Source of the DNA: Oscillospiraceae bacterium
GTDB taxonomy: Bacteria > Bacillota > Clostridia > Oscillospirales > Oscillospiraceae
Direction: 5' to 3'
DNA: 33,335 nucleotides
Assembly: GCA_009784725.1 (NCBI GenBank)
Contig: WQXS01000022.1
Coordinates: forward strand, 1-33,335
This document shows positions 24,319 through 32,980 of this stretch, piece by piece. Position numbers and translations under genes: made by a program. Within the stretch, counting starts at the first letter, position 1, and each line of letters begins with the position of its first letter. The notes beneath the pieces were generated by a model. The model ran no database searches. It saw only the letters and a program-made list of their open reading frames with translations, and was not told the origin of the DNA.

Positions 24319-25149
24319 ATGATTAACAGAGAACGTTTATATGCAATTGCGGAGCTTGCCGTTTCCGAAGGGCTTGATAAACTGTCTGACAGTCTTCTCG
24401 GAATGTATATTGATTCGGTAAACTCTTTTATAGACCATTTCCCTATACAATCTCAGAAACTGCAGGATGCAGTTGATGATCAGGATAGTGCAAGCGTTAT
24501 TTCAGGAATATATGTCCCGCTGTGTGATACCTTGATTAGGTTATACGCAAGCGGTCTTGTAAGTGAATACCGTCCGAAGTTCGACAAGCTAATTTCCGAA
24601 CCCGATATTGATTATGACGCTCTTGAAGCAGTTGTCGAAAACTTTATTCAAGCTGTTTCAGCTCTTTCCATTGATATACAAATGGCAATTCGTCCCAACG
24701 CACCTCCGGCACACCGGCGTTATTTCCCACCGGTTGCAAATGCTACCCCCGATACGGGAAATAAACCAAAAGCAAAACAAAGTGACAACAAAACGCCAAA
24801 AAAAATACTTGCCGTCGATAATGCAATAATGTACTTAAATACATTAACCAAAATGCTCGCAAATACATCATACGAGCTTTATACAACAACTTCATGTTCG
24901 GAAGCACTGGATTTTATCAAAAACGAAAACCCTGCACTTCTTCTGCTTGACATTGAAATGCCGGAAATGAACGGCTATGAGCTTGCCCGAAAAATCAAAG
25001 ACAGCGGTTGCGATGCACCGATTATATTCATAACCGCAAACTCCGCAAGATCATACGTTGACAAAGCAATCGAAGTAGGCGCAGAAGCACTCCTCATGAA
25101 ACCCCTCCGCAGCAACCAGCTATTGTCGAAAATAAGCGAGTTTATATAG
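24319..25149 (+). CDS. receiver-domain protein with helical N-terminal domain
   Basis: A 276-residue protein. The first 125 residues (LAVSEGLDKLSDSLLGMYIDSVNSFIDHF...) are predicted helical and do not match a family I can name; they loosely recall Hpt-like or partner-binding bundles, but there is no HxxKG motif. A Pro- and Lys-rich linker follows, then a receiver (about 155-276): KKILAVDNAIMYLN, phospho-acceptor D211 in LLLLDIEMPEMNG, IIFITANS and the conserved Lys in LLMKPL. The usual acidic pair is D-N rather than D-D, so Mg2+ binding may be weaker. There is no DNA-binding output. It lies 101 bases after the hybrid kinase gene, and its last 8 bases overlap the convergent kinase gene. Confidence 0.75.
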   Translation: MINRERLYAIAELAVSEGLDKLSDSLLGMYIDSVNSFIDHFPIQSQKLQDAVDDQDSASVISGIYVPLCDTLIRLYASGLVSEYRPKFDKLISEPDIDYDALEAVVENFIQAVSALSIDIQMAIRPNAPPAHRRYFPPVANATPDTGNKPKAKQSDNKTPKKILAVDNAIMYLNTLTKMLANTSYELYTTTSCSEALDFIKNENPALLLLDIEMPEMNGYELARKIKDSGCDAPIIFITANSARSYVDKAIEVGAEALLMKPLRSNQLLSKISEFI

Positions 25150-28132
25150 AATTTTTTACCAGCCATTTACGTACGTTTTCAACAAGGATTTCCGAATCCT
25201 TGATAAAATCGTCGTTTTGCTTAAGTATCGAAGAAATATCGCCGTTAAGCGCCATTCTTTCAAGTTTTTTCGCTTTTACTGAAAGGCTTTTTGCGCCGAT
25301 GGTTGCACTTATGCCTTTCATTGTATGAATATCAATTGTATAGCTTTCAATATTATCTTCGTTTACATCACGAAGCTTATCCACTTCTATTAGCGTATTT
25401 TCCGCAAAAGACTGCAAAATCCCGATGTACATATCCATATCTTCTTCATACAAAGAAAGCCCAAGAGTTGCATTTACACCGGGTATATCAACATCATCCA
25501 CCGTCAAACCGGTGGTTGATTCATTTTGCACGGAGACATCGGACTCCTGCTGTGTATCATAAGAATCCCGGTCACCCTTCATAATCCAGCGCCGTACAAC
25601 AGTATCAAGCTTTGTTACATTAATCGGTTTTGATACGAATGCATGAAAACCTTCATCCAGAAACAGTCTTTCATTTCCTGCAACAGCGTTGGCAGTTAAT
25701 GCAATTATCGGTATTTTCTCCGTATAATCATTACCGATTTTACGAATCCGGTGTGCCGTTTCAATCCCGTCCATTCCCGGCATCATATGGTCCATAAAAA
25801 TCGCATCATAAACAGGCTCACCTTGTTTCATGCGGTCAATTGCATCATGCCCGTTTAGTACACAATCAACATTCATTTTATATTTCTTTAATAAACCCTT
25901 TGCAACATCAAGGTTGGTTGGAGCATCATCAACTACAAGAACATTTGCCCAACTCAAATCAGGCCGTGAAAACTGTCTTTCAGACTTGCTCTTACTGTCA
26001 TCATACTTAAAACTTCTTAAATCATCCAATGTTTTGTCATCAATTATTTCACCACTTACATAACCTTGCCTGATACTGAACTTGAATGTCGAACCTTTAC
26101 CGTATTCACTTTCGACTACAATGATGCCACCCATCAACTCAACAAAACCCTTTGCAATCGCAAGCCCAAGCCCCGTTCCTTCAATCATGCGGTTAGCACG
26201 TGTATCAACCTGATTGTAATTGCTGAACAGCTTTTCTAAATCCTCGGGGCGCATACCTATGCCCGTGTCATTAACCGAAAACGTCAACCACACATCGTTA
26301 AACTCTCCCCGCTCACATTTAACACTTAGTGTCACAGTACCTTTGTGCGTATACTTAAATGCATTGCTTAAAAGATTAATCAATATTTGCTTTACACGCA
26401 AATCATCTCCGCTTAAAAATGCATATACCTCACCGCTGATATCAATCGAAAATGTAATAGGCTTATCACCGCTCCACATGATACTGAGCATTATTACGTC
26501 ATTAAGTAAACTCGCAAGCTCATATTGCGCAGGCAGCAATGTGAATTTACCTGCTTCAATTTTTGAAATGTCCAAAATATCGTTAATAAGACTGACCAGG
26601 GTATTTCCTGCTGTATTGATTTTTTGCAGGTAGTCTGTCTCATCAACCGAAGGGTTGTCACCCTCTAAAAGCAGTTCGGTTAAACCCACAATTACATTTA
26701 TCGGAGTTCTTATTTCGTGACTCATATTTGCAAGAAAATCGCTCTTGGCACGGCTTGCGTTTTGCGCTTCATCCCTTGCTTTTTGCCTTTCCGAGCTGGA
26801 TATCGCAAGAGCCATTAAATCCGATAATGATGAGACAAAGCTTTGCTCTTCAATTGTCCATTCACGGCTTTCCGGAAACTCCTCAGTGCAATCCTGATCG
26901 GCGCAAACCATTCCGATTGTTTTACCGTCAAGACGGACAGGCGCTTCAAGCATAGCACATAAGTTCTCATTATAGTCACCTTCAATTTCGTGCGATTCAT
27001 GGACATTACTTGTGATAATAAGCCTTTCCGTTATAAGCATGTTTTTATAGACCTCACGGTCAATAAGGCTAAAATCCTCCTCTACGACAATATCATTTTC
27101 AACCTTGTCATAACACGACATATTTATAAGTGTATCTTCATTTTTATTTAAGCCCCAAATACTAATACGGCTTACATTCAAAACATTACACGCTTCTTTT
27201 GCAATATAATCTGCTGCAGCCTTTAAGTCTCCCGCAGAAATAGTAGGTGATTTTGTTATCTCGGCAAGAGTACTGCTCAGCTCTTTTGCTCTTTCAACGA
27301 AGTAACGCATCTTATTTTCCATTTTTACACGTTCTTCGATTTTCTTAATTAATTTTACCTGTTCTCTTAAGTCCCTTGTATAACCGACCACAACATCATC
27401 ATTTCTGTATTTGGCGCGGACAAGAATAATCTCTGCAGGTATCGGTTCTAAGGTATCGGGTATTTGATGCATCCAGTTAAACTTACAATAACCTTCTTCA
27501 AACGCTTGGGAAACAAGCCTTATCGCTTTTGTATCCGATCGCTCTCCGTCCGGTTGATATTCGGGAGAGCATTCACCCAGAAAACGCATTGCATACTCAC
27601 GCTTGTTCTTAAATCCGTAAAGCTTGATTCCCGCTTCATTGCAATCGATTGTATTTAGATACTTATCCCAAATCTGCGTACATAAAGGAGATGTATCAAG
27701 CATAATCGTCAAACGTTCATTCGTTTCCTGTATCAATTTTTCTCTTGAAAGGGCAATATGTAAATCAACACGTTTAACAAGCAACTCATTTGTAATTGGT
27801 TTTAATATGTAATCAACCGCTCCGAGGCTAAGTCCTATAATCTCGCTATCTCTGTCGACCTTTGCGGTCAAAAATATTACGGGAATATTTTTGGTTTTTT
27901 CATCACTTTTTAACTTCTTGATAATTTCATATCCACCCATTTCGGGCATCTCAACATCTAAAAGAATCAATGACGGGATAACCACCTCAAGAAGTTCAAA
28001 CAGCTTCTCTCCCGACGGAGCAGTAAACAAACTGTACTTCTCGGATAGGTTATTCCTTGCAACAGTAAGATTCGTAATATCATCATCAACCATGATAATA
28101 GTCTCACGGTTACTTTCCATTACAACCCCCAT
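25142..28132 (-). CDS. hybrid sensor histidine kinase: REC, PAS, GAF, HisKA, HATPase, REC, Hpt
   Basis: A 996-residue soluble kinase. REC1 (about 8-125, D59 in LILLDVEMPEMGG) is followed by a PAS-like domain (CTQIWDKYLNTIDCNEAGIKLYGF), a GAF domain (about 295-445, with NVSRISIWGLN and CADQDCTEEFPES) and HisKA with H472 ([12 protein letters not shown]). The ATPase shows NLLSNAFKYT, DTGIGM and GTGLGLAIAK; REC2 has D781 (DAIFMDHMMPGMDG), and the Hpt domain has H936 (IDIHTMKGISATIG). It has every step of a His-Asp-His relay in one chain, plus an extra input receiver. The start may be the ATG at 28132 or the one at 28120, the latter with GGGGG ahead. It is the third gene of the operon headed by the hydrogenase-like sensor kinase, 12 bases after the HD-GYP gene. 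Confidence 0.9.
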   Translation of the reverse strand: MGVVMESNRETIIMVDDDITNLTVARNNLSEKYSLFTAPSGEKLFELLEVVIPSLILLDVEMPEMGGYEIIKKLKSDEKTKNIPVIFLTAKVDRDSEIIGLSLGAVDYILKPITNELLVKRVDLHIALSREKLIQETNERLTIMLDTSPLCTQIWDKYLNTIDCNEAGIKLYGFKNKREYAMRFLGECSPEYQPDGERSDTKAIRLVSQAFEEGYCKFNWMHQIPDTLEPIPAEIILVRAKYRNDDVVVGYTRDLREQVKLIKKIEERVKMENKMRYFVERAKELSSTLAEITKSPTISAGDLKAAADYIAKEACNVLNVSRISIWGLNKNEDTLINMSCYDKVENDIVVEEDFSLIDREVYKNMLITERLIITSNVHESHEIEGDYNENLCAMLEAPVRLDGKTIGMVCADQDCTEEFPESREWTIEEQSFVSSLSDLMALAISSSERQKARDEAQNASRAKSDFLANMSHEIRTPINVIVGLTELLLEGDNPSVDETDYLQKINTAGNTLVSLINDILDISKIEAGKFTLLPAQYELASLLNDVIMLSIMWSGDKPITFSIDISGEVYAFLSGDDLRVKQILINLLSNAFKYTHKGTVTLSVKCERGEFNDVWLTFSVNDTGIGMRPEDLEKLFSNYNQVDTRANRMIEGTGLGLAIAKGFVELMGGIIVVESEYGKGSTFKFSIRQGYVSGEIIDDKTLDDLRSFKYDDSKSKSERQFSRPDLSWANVLVVDDAPTNLDVAKGLLKKYKMNVDCVLNGHDAIDRMKQGEPVYDAIFMDHMMPGMDGIETAHRIRKIGNDYTEKIPIIALTANAVAGNERLFLDEGFHAFVSKPINVTKLDTVVRRWIMKGDRDSYDTQQESDVSVQNESTTGLTVDDVDIPGVNATLGLSLYEEDMDMYIGILQSFAENTLIEVDKLRDVNEDNIESYTIDIHTMKGISATIGAKSLSVKAKKLERMALNGDISSILKQNDDFIKDSEILVENVRKWLVKNSI

Positions 28133-28144
28133 AATTCCAGACTC

Positions 28145-29191
28145 TTATTCAGCTTCAAACAACTCATGAATATCAAGAAACACATCGACAATTTGCGGAT
28201 CGAAATGATTGCCTTTTCCCTCAGTAATTATCTCAACCGCTCTTTCGTGTGTAAACGGCGGTTTATAAGGACGTTCCGATACAAGCGCATCGTACACATC
28301 AACAAGTGCCATGACACGGCCGTGCAAGGGAATATCCGTGCCTTTCAGACCGCGCGGATACCCTGAGCCGTCCCATTTTTCATGATGGCTGCCTGCACAT
28401 AATTTCGCATTCTGCATAAATTCATCATCGCCCGATTCGGTAATAATACTTCCGATTATTGCCTCCCCCTCCAGAGCGCGCTTTTGCATATCGGAATATT
28501 CACCCTTGGTAAGCTTTCCGGGCTTGTTTAAAATAACATCCGAAACAACTATTTTTCCTATATCGTGCAGGCGTGACGATGAAACCATGACATCAATGTT
28601 CCAGTTTGACATCTCGTCGGCATATACACCGCGCTTTGTCATGGCATTTAATAAAACCTTCATGTTTTTTGATGTTTGTTCGGCATGCTTACCCGTCAGC
28701 TTGTCCCGGTTTTCCACCATGTTTGCCAGAACCGACATCATGCTGTTTTGCAGTCTGAGAAGTTTTTCCGTTCGCTCAAGCAAAGCTTCTGTTTTTTCAT
28801 TGAGTGCCCGCATGTGATTAACAAGGCTCACTTGATTTCGTACTCTCAGCTTAACGATATCAGTTATAAACGGCTTCGGTATATAGTCTGCAGCGCCCAG
28901 GGTCAAACCTTTTTTCTCAGCATTTGAGCCGTCAAGTCCCGTTATAAATATAACCGGAATTGATTTTGTCGCTTCGGTTTTTTTAAGCTCCGCAATTACT
29001 TCATATCCGTCCATTTCCGGCATAAGAACGTCGAGCAATATTACATCGGGTAAATCTTCTTTTGCAACCATAATTGCATCCAAACCGTTTTTGGCAACGA
29101 AAATTTCATAATCCGGGTTCAAAATACCCGTAAGAGCAATTATGTTTGCACTTTCGTCATCTACGACAAGAACCGTATTCTTTTTATCCAT
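28145..29191 (-). CDS. REC-HD-GYP response regulator, probable c-di-GMP phosphodiesterase
   Basis: A 348-residue protein. The receiver (about 5-120) has acidic pair D-D in [10 protein letters not shown], phospho-acceptor D54 in [13 protein letters not shown] and the Lys in YIPKPF. A short coiled coil ([21 protein letters not shown]) connects to an HD-GYP domain with H209-D210 in [19 protein letters not shown] and G277-Y278-P279, then [15 protein letters not shown]. The metal ligands and the GYP motif are intact, so hydrolysis of c-di-GMP to pGpG or GMP is expected, under control of phosphorylation. It overlaps the stop of the hydrogenase-kinase gene by 8 bases, which implies translational coupling and makes it the likely phospho-acceptor for that kinase. 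Confidence 0.9.
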   Translation of the reverse strand: MDKKNTVLVVDDESANIIALTGILNPDYEIFVAKNGLDAIMVAKEDLPDVILLDVLMPEMDGYEVIAELKKTEATKSIPVIFITGLDGSNAEKKGLTLGAADYIPKPFITDIVKLRVRNQVSLVNHMRALNEKTEALLERTEKLLRLQNSMMSVLANMVENRDKLTGKHAEQTSKNMKVLLNAMTKRGVYADEMSNWNIDVMVSSSRLHDIGKIVVSDVILNKPGKLTKGEYSDMQKRALEGEAIIGSIITESGDDEFMQNAKLCAGSHHEKWDGSGYPRGLKGTDIPLHGRVMALVDVYDALVSERPYKPPFTHERAVEIITEGKGNHFDPQIVDVFLDIHELFEAE

Positions 29192-32171
29192 CGTTTTTTT
29201 CCAAACTTTCTTTTATTCTATAGAGCTCATCAAGCGCTTTTTTAAACTCAAAATCCTCCAAATACCGTACAATATCATCCGAGTTCGGTATAGAACGGAT
29301 TTCATCAAACATATTCATATATTCCGATTTTCTTTTAAGCAGTATAGGCTCAAGTCTTCCTATTATTTCCAATGTTTCTTCAAAACCGGCATTTTCACCG
29401 GTATTGTCTGATTGAACTTCGGATAGCAGCGGCTTTAATTTTTCAAGAACTGTGTGCAATGATGACTCAAGAAGCTCCATCTGTGCAAGTGTAACGAAGT
29501 TTACATTATTTCTTAAATTTCCTTCAACAACTTGCGCTGCTTCCTGAAGTGCTTTTTCACCAATTTGTCCCGCATTGCCTTTTAATGTGTGTGCCAGCCT
29601 GTGTGCAAGCTTTATATCATCGGTTTCCAGAGCTTGTTTAATGTTTGTAAAGGTAGCTTGATTGTTTTTCACAAAATAAATCTTAAGCTGTTGTAAGGTT
29701 TCTTCTTCCTGTGCAGACAGATGCCCGATATCTACAGCAACATAACTTGCAACAGGAAGATGCTTGATTAAACATCTCCACAGCTCCTGCGATGTAAACG
29801 GTTTACCGAGGTAATCACGCATCCCGCTTTGCTTGTAGAGTTCCAAATCATTGGACATAATATTTGCCGTGAGTGCAACTATCGGTGTTTTTGTTTTTAA
29901 TTCTGTGATTTTAGCCGCAGCTTCCAGCCCGTCCATCACCGGCATATGTATATCCATAAAAATCAGATCAAACGGCTTTACGCCTCCCTGCATACGTTCA
30001 GTGACGATATCAACGCCCTCTTTTCCGTTTTTTGCCACTATGGTTTTTAATCCGACACGTGATAAATGTTCGCAAATTACCTGCTGATTCAAGCCGTTAT
30101 CCTCGCAAATCAATATCTCACCGTTAAATATAGGTTTTTCAATATCATTTAAAAGCAGTTTCTTTGACGGTTCATCGGTAGAATCTTCAACTAAATCAAA
30201 TGTCAGGTTAAAACTGAACCGGCTGCCGGCTTCAGGTTCACTTTCCACTTCCAGTGAACCGCCCATCAATTCAATGATATTTTTTGTAATGGGGAGTCCA
30301 AGTCCCGTACCGCCGAACCTACGCGTAATACTGTCGTCCGCTTGCTTGAACGGCTCAAATATCTGCGCTACCTGCTCTGCACTCATGCCTATACCGCTGT
30401 CCTTCACCTCGAAACTGATTTTTACATGTTCTTCCTCCAAATCCGTAACCGAAGTCAGAAGCTTAACCGTTCCTTTGTTTGTGAATTTTACAGCGTTTGA
30501 AAGCAGATTCATAAATACCTGACGTATCCTGACAGGATCACCAAGCAGCTTTTTTCCGGGAAACGGTTCAATATAACAATATAAAGAAAGCCCTTTTTCA
30601 ATGAACTTCGGCATTATTGCCGACCGGCATTGGTCGATAACATCCTGCAGATCAAAGGGTATAGTCTCAAGCGTTATATTCCCGGACTCGATTTTTGCGC
30701 TGTCCAAAATATCATTGATTATATTCAATAACCATTTTGCATTATCGCTTATATAGTTAAGATATTGCTTTGTCTTTAGCGAAACATCGTCATCGAGTGC
30801 AAGCTCCGAAAACCCTATTATACTGTTCATCGGTGTTCTGATTTCATGGCTCATGTTGGCAAGGAATGCGGATTTTGATTTGTTCGCAGCTTCGGCTATC
30901 TCACGTTCCTGGATGACACTCTCATGTTCACTTTGAATACAATTGCTCGGTAAATCATAACCAAGTGCTATTCTGCATGCCATGGCATAACATGTTTCAG
31001 AACCGCAGGCACCGCAGTCAAACACTCTTTTATCATCTGTCAATTTATTGATAGATGCATACGCTTCTTCTATTTGTGCATCTGTCAAATCCGTGCGTAC
31101 AATAGTTTTGGGAACGTATTTCCTGATAAAATCATCAAGCCGTAAGGTATTGTCAAACTCCCGATAGAATGAATCATAACTTGCCTTATCCATGCTCTGT
31201 ATAACGGACTTACGGTTTTCATCCATAATACGGCCCGCTTCGTACCTGCTGTGAGTGTGAGCACATCCGGTACCGATATTACAGCCGTCGGGACAGTTAA
31301 GTACATCGAAAACGGCAGGAAGATCACTCTCTTTTTGCTTTGAAAATAAACTGAGTGCATCATAAACAACTTCTTGACCCTCTTCCCGGTCTATCCGCAG
31401 TTGTTTCCCGAAATAAAACTCAATATTTTCCTTCAATCCGCTCGGCATCGAATAAATACGTCCTAGTGCAGATTCATTATGGTCAAATCCGGAGGGTTTT
31501 GCAGGTAGCTTTATTTTGTTTTTTACTATATATTCATAGAATTTTTTCAGTGTGATGTTATAACCGACATATCCGGTATCTTCAAATTCATGTGATTTTG
31601 CAACACATGGCGATATTGCCGCAATGCTGTCATCTATATTTTTATATTCTTTCATATAAATGGCAGTACAGAGCATCGGGCTTTGTATTGGCGATAAGTA
31701 TTGCAACAAGTCATTTTCATACAGCAGAATATAATTCACTATCGCCGGGCAAGGTTGGGTTATGAGTGATTTTGGCTTGTTATTCTGTATATGCCTTATA
31801 TGCGCCCATGTGCATATATCTGCACCCATTGATACGTCGTATATTTTATTAACACCCATTTTGCGAAGCCATGCAAGTACCCTGCCGTACGGTAGCTCAC
31901 CCGTACGTATTGCCGGTGCTACGATTATAGAAATCGGGATTCCTTTTTTAAGGTCGCGTAAAAAACGCTCTGTGTCGTCCTCATAATCCCTGACATCATG
32001 GTGACATGCATAAATACAAGCCCCGCAGGCAATACACCGCTCATGATCGATTTTTACCTTTATCTGATCATTACTCATATAAGTAATGCTTGCCCCCTCC
32101 ATCGGACAAACACGCACACACTTGTTACATCCGACACAGGAAGATTCATTATTAGTAATTACTTTCTTCAT
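29184..32171 (-). CDS. [FeFe]-hydrogenase-like sensor fused to hybrid histidine kinase with REC and Hpt
   Basis: A 995-residue protein. Two 4Fe-4S ferredoxin sites come first (C12/15/18/22 and C46/49/52/56). The [FeFe]-hydrogenase core (about 75-350) then shows all three H-cluster loops: TQPC141PA, SPC189VAKSHE, and NC293PDGC297NIGTGC. A third Fe-S motif follows (C386, C389, C394, C411; [10 protein letters not shown]). HisKA has H442 ([12 protein letters not shown]), and the ATPase, a REC with D740 and an Hpt with H861 (AHTLKGNAG) complete it, plus a helical tail of about 70 residues. The usual proton-relay Cys next to the L1 ligand is Pro here, as expected for a sensor rather than a fast enzyme. 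The input is probably H2 or redox state; the output passes to the REC-HD-GYP protein next to it. Soluble, cytosolic. Confidence 0.85.
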   Translation of the reverse strand: MKKVITNNESSCVGCNKCVRVCPMEGASITYMSNDQIKVKIDHERCIACGACIYACHHDVRDYEDDTERFLRDLKKGIPISIIVAPAIRTGELPYGRVLAWLRKMGVNKIYDVSMGADICTWAHIRHIQNNKPKSLITQPCPAIVNYILLYENDLLQYLSPIQSPMLCTAIYMKEYKNIDDSIAAISPCVAKSHEFEDTGYVGYNITLKKFYEYIVKNKIKLPAKPSGFDHNESALGRIYSMPSGLKENIEFYFGKQLRIDREEGQEVVYDALSLFSKQKESDLPAVFDVLNCPDGCNIGTGCAHTHSRYEAGRIMDENRKSVIQSMDKASYDSFYREFDNTLRLDDFIRKYVPKTIVRTDLTDAQIEEAYASINKLTDDKRVFDCGACGSETCYAMACRIALGYDLPSNCIQSEHESVIQEREIAEAANKSKSAFLANMSHEIRTPMNSIIGFSELALDDDVSLKTKQYLNYISDNAKWLLNIINDILDSAKIESGNITLETIPFDLQDVIDQCRSAIMPKFIEKGLSLYCYIEPFPGKKLLGDPVRIRQVFMNLLSNAVKFTNKGTVKLLTSVTDLEEEHVKISFEVKDSGIGMSAEQVAQIFEPFKQADDSITRRFGGTGLGLPITKNIIELMGGSLEVESEPEAGSRFSFNLTFDLVEDSTDEPSKKLLLNDIEKPIFNGEILICEDNGLNQQVICEHLSRVGLKTIVAKNGKEGVDIVTERMQGGVKPFDLIFMDIHMPVMDGLEAAAKITELKTKTPIVALTANIMSNDLELYKQSGMRDYLGKPFTSQELWRCLIKHLPVASYVAVDIGHLSAQEEETLQQLKIYFVKNNQATFTNIKQALETDDIKLAHRLAHTLKGNAGQIGEKALQEAAQVVEGNLRNNVNFVTLAQMELLESSLHTVLEKLKPLLSEVQSDNTGENAGFEETLEIIGRLEPILLKRKSEYMNMFDEIRSIPNSDDIVRYLEDFEFKKALDELYRIKESLEKNDG

Positions 32172-32206
32172 ATAAGCACATCCCGGTGTCTTTTCATATT
32201 TTATTT

Positions 32207-32235
32207 ACTATACTATATTTCCCATAATATGACAA
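32207..32235 (-). promoter_or_regulatory. promoter of the hydrogenase-kinase operon
   Basis: On the minus strand, TTGTCA (32230-32235), a 17-base spacer and TATAGT (32207-32212) lie 36 bases before the ATG. The -35 box adjoins the outer arm of a long inverted repeat. Confidence 0.6.
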
Positions 32236-32246
32236 ATGACAACTCT
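32221..32246 (-). repeat. inverted repeat copy flanking the GlsB-like gene, left
   Basis: On the minus strand this reads AGAGTTGTCATTTGT, then four unmatched bases and TTATGG. A matching copy in the opposite direction lies at 32754-32779 on the other side of the GlsB-like gene (20 of 25 positions alike). Confidence 0.45.
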
Positions 32247-32294
32247 GCAATTTTAGGGAACTTTTTAAAGTTCCTTGAAATCAAGAGTTGTCAT
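32236..32294. other. nested inverted repeat (long hairpin)
   Basis: Outer arms ATGACAACTCT (32236-32246) and AGAGTTGTCAT (32284-32294) match perfectly over 11 bases. Inside, GGAACTTT and AAAGTTCC pair around a 2-base gap (about 32257-32274). Partial pairing of the bases between the arms would give one long imperfect stem. It lies upstream of the promoter of the hydrogenase-kinase operon and could be an operator, a small RNA or a mobile remnant. Confidence 0.5.
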
Positions 32295-32325
32295 ATGCTC
32301 GTTACTGTATTTTGCTATATTAAAA

Positions 32326-32369
32326 TGCACCTCCAATAGTTAGTTTTTATGTCTAACTTTTGGGGTGCA
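32326..32369. mobile_element. paired insertion-sequence-like ends (terminator-like hairpin or IS/MITE remnant)
   Basis: Arms of about 18 bases (TGCACCTCCAATAGTTAG and CTAACTTTTGGGGTGCA) pair with one mismatch and one bulge around a 9-base loop. Read on the minus strand, GTGCACCCCAAAAGTTAGAC resembles terminal repeats of IS3-type elements that I know from Bacillota. No transposase is present. It also sits where a terminator of the GlsB-like gene would be. Confidence 0.4.
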
Positions 32370-32391
32370 CTTCATTATCACCAAATGTGAA

Positions 32392-32655
32392 TTATTTTCC
32401 TATTTTTAATATTGTTGCAAGCCAAATAACAAGACATGCGCCGCCAATCGATATAAGTATACTTACAATATTAAAACTAAACGCTCCGCCAAGGCTTCCG
32501 AAACCTAATAATGAAGCTATAAAACCACCGACTATCGAACCAACTATACCAAAAATAATGTTCCATAACAGGCTTTTTTTACTTTTCATTATAAGCCCCG
32601 CAACCCAACCAATAACCGCACCAAACACCAACCACAACAAAATCGTAATAATCAT
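32392..32655 (-). CDS. GlsB/YeaQ/YmgE-family small membrane protein
   Basis: An 87-residue, very hydrophobic protein with three membrane segments: IITILLWLVFGAVIGWVAGLI, WNIIFGIVGSIVGGFIASLLG and FNIVSILISIGGACLVIWLATI. The Gly spacing (GAVIGWVAG, GIVGSIVGGF) is characteristic of the family once called transglycosylase-associated proteins; members are often stress-induced, but their function is not settled. AAAGGATGAGG precedes the ATG at 32655. A consensus promoter with an overlapping palindrome lies just upstream. It is a single-gene unit between inverted repeats, in the same direction as the hydrogenase-kinase operon. Confidence 0.85.
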   Translation of the reverse strand: MIITILLWLVFGAVIGWVAGLIMKSKKSLLWNIIFGIVGSIVGGFIASLLGFGSLGGAFSFNIVSILISIGGACLVIWLATILKIGK

Positions 32656-32675
32656 TATTCCCTCATCCTTTCATC

Positions 32676-32692
32676 GCCATTTTAATAATGGC
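32676..32692. other. small hairpin in the leader of the GlsB-like gene
   Basis: GCCATT (32676-32681) and AATGGC (32687-32692) pair around a 5-base loop, between promoter and ribosome binding site. No T-run follows in the direction of transcription, so it is not a typical terminator; it may affect mRNA stability. Confidence 0.35.
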
Positions 32693-32699
32693 CTTTCTT

Positions 32700-32736
32700 A
32701 TTATATATGATAATAATTAGTTTGTAAAATTTTACA
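32700..32736 (-). promoter_or_regulatory. promoter of the GlsB-like gene with overlapping 14-bp palindrome
   Basis: On the minus strand, TTTACA (32723-32728), a 17-base spacer and TATAAT (32700-32705) form a near-consensus promoter. The -35 box is one half of the perfect palindrome TGTAAAATTTTACA (32723-32736), a likely binding site for a dimeric regulator. Confidence 0.6.
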
Positions 32737-32753
32737 GAAAAGTAGTGAACTAA

Positions 32754-32779
32754 GAGTTATCATTTGTGGAGTTATGGCA
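32754..32779 (+). repeat. inverted repeat copy flanking the GlsB-like gene, right
   Basis: AGAGTTATCATTTGT followed after four bases by TTATGG, an inverted counterpart of the copy at 32221-32246. The two copies enclose about 500 bases with the GlsB-like gene, its promoter and two hairpins. In the rest of the gap up to 32980 I see only AT-rich sequence and one further inverted repeat. Confidence 0.4.
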
Positions 32780-32918
32780 CGCCAATTCATGCCAAAGACG
32801 AACTATTATGTCAGCGGTAACGGGTTTGTGATAATTGCATCATTGTAAGATAATTTGCAATATTTCACAAAAATGTATTGAAATCAGTTGATATTTGTGT
32901 TATATTATCTTTGACAGG

Positions 32919-32974
32919 CACATATGCGGTAGACAGGCTCTGACTTCGGTTATCTTTGTCCCTTCCCATATGTG
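32919..32974. repeat. inverted repeat downstream of the right-edge gene
   Basis: CACATATG (32919-32926) and CATATGTG (32967-32974) are perfect inverted arms 40 bases apart; within and before the interval TTATCTTTG-type sequence occurs twice (about 32905 and 32950). Purpose unknown; chance is possible. Confidence 0.3.
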
Positions 32975-32980
32975 TTTGCT

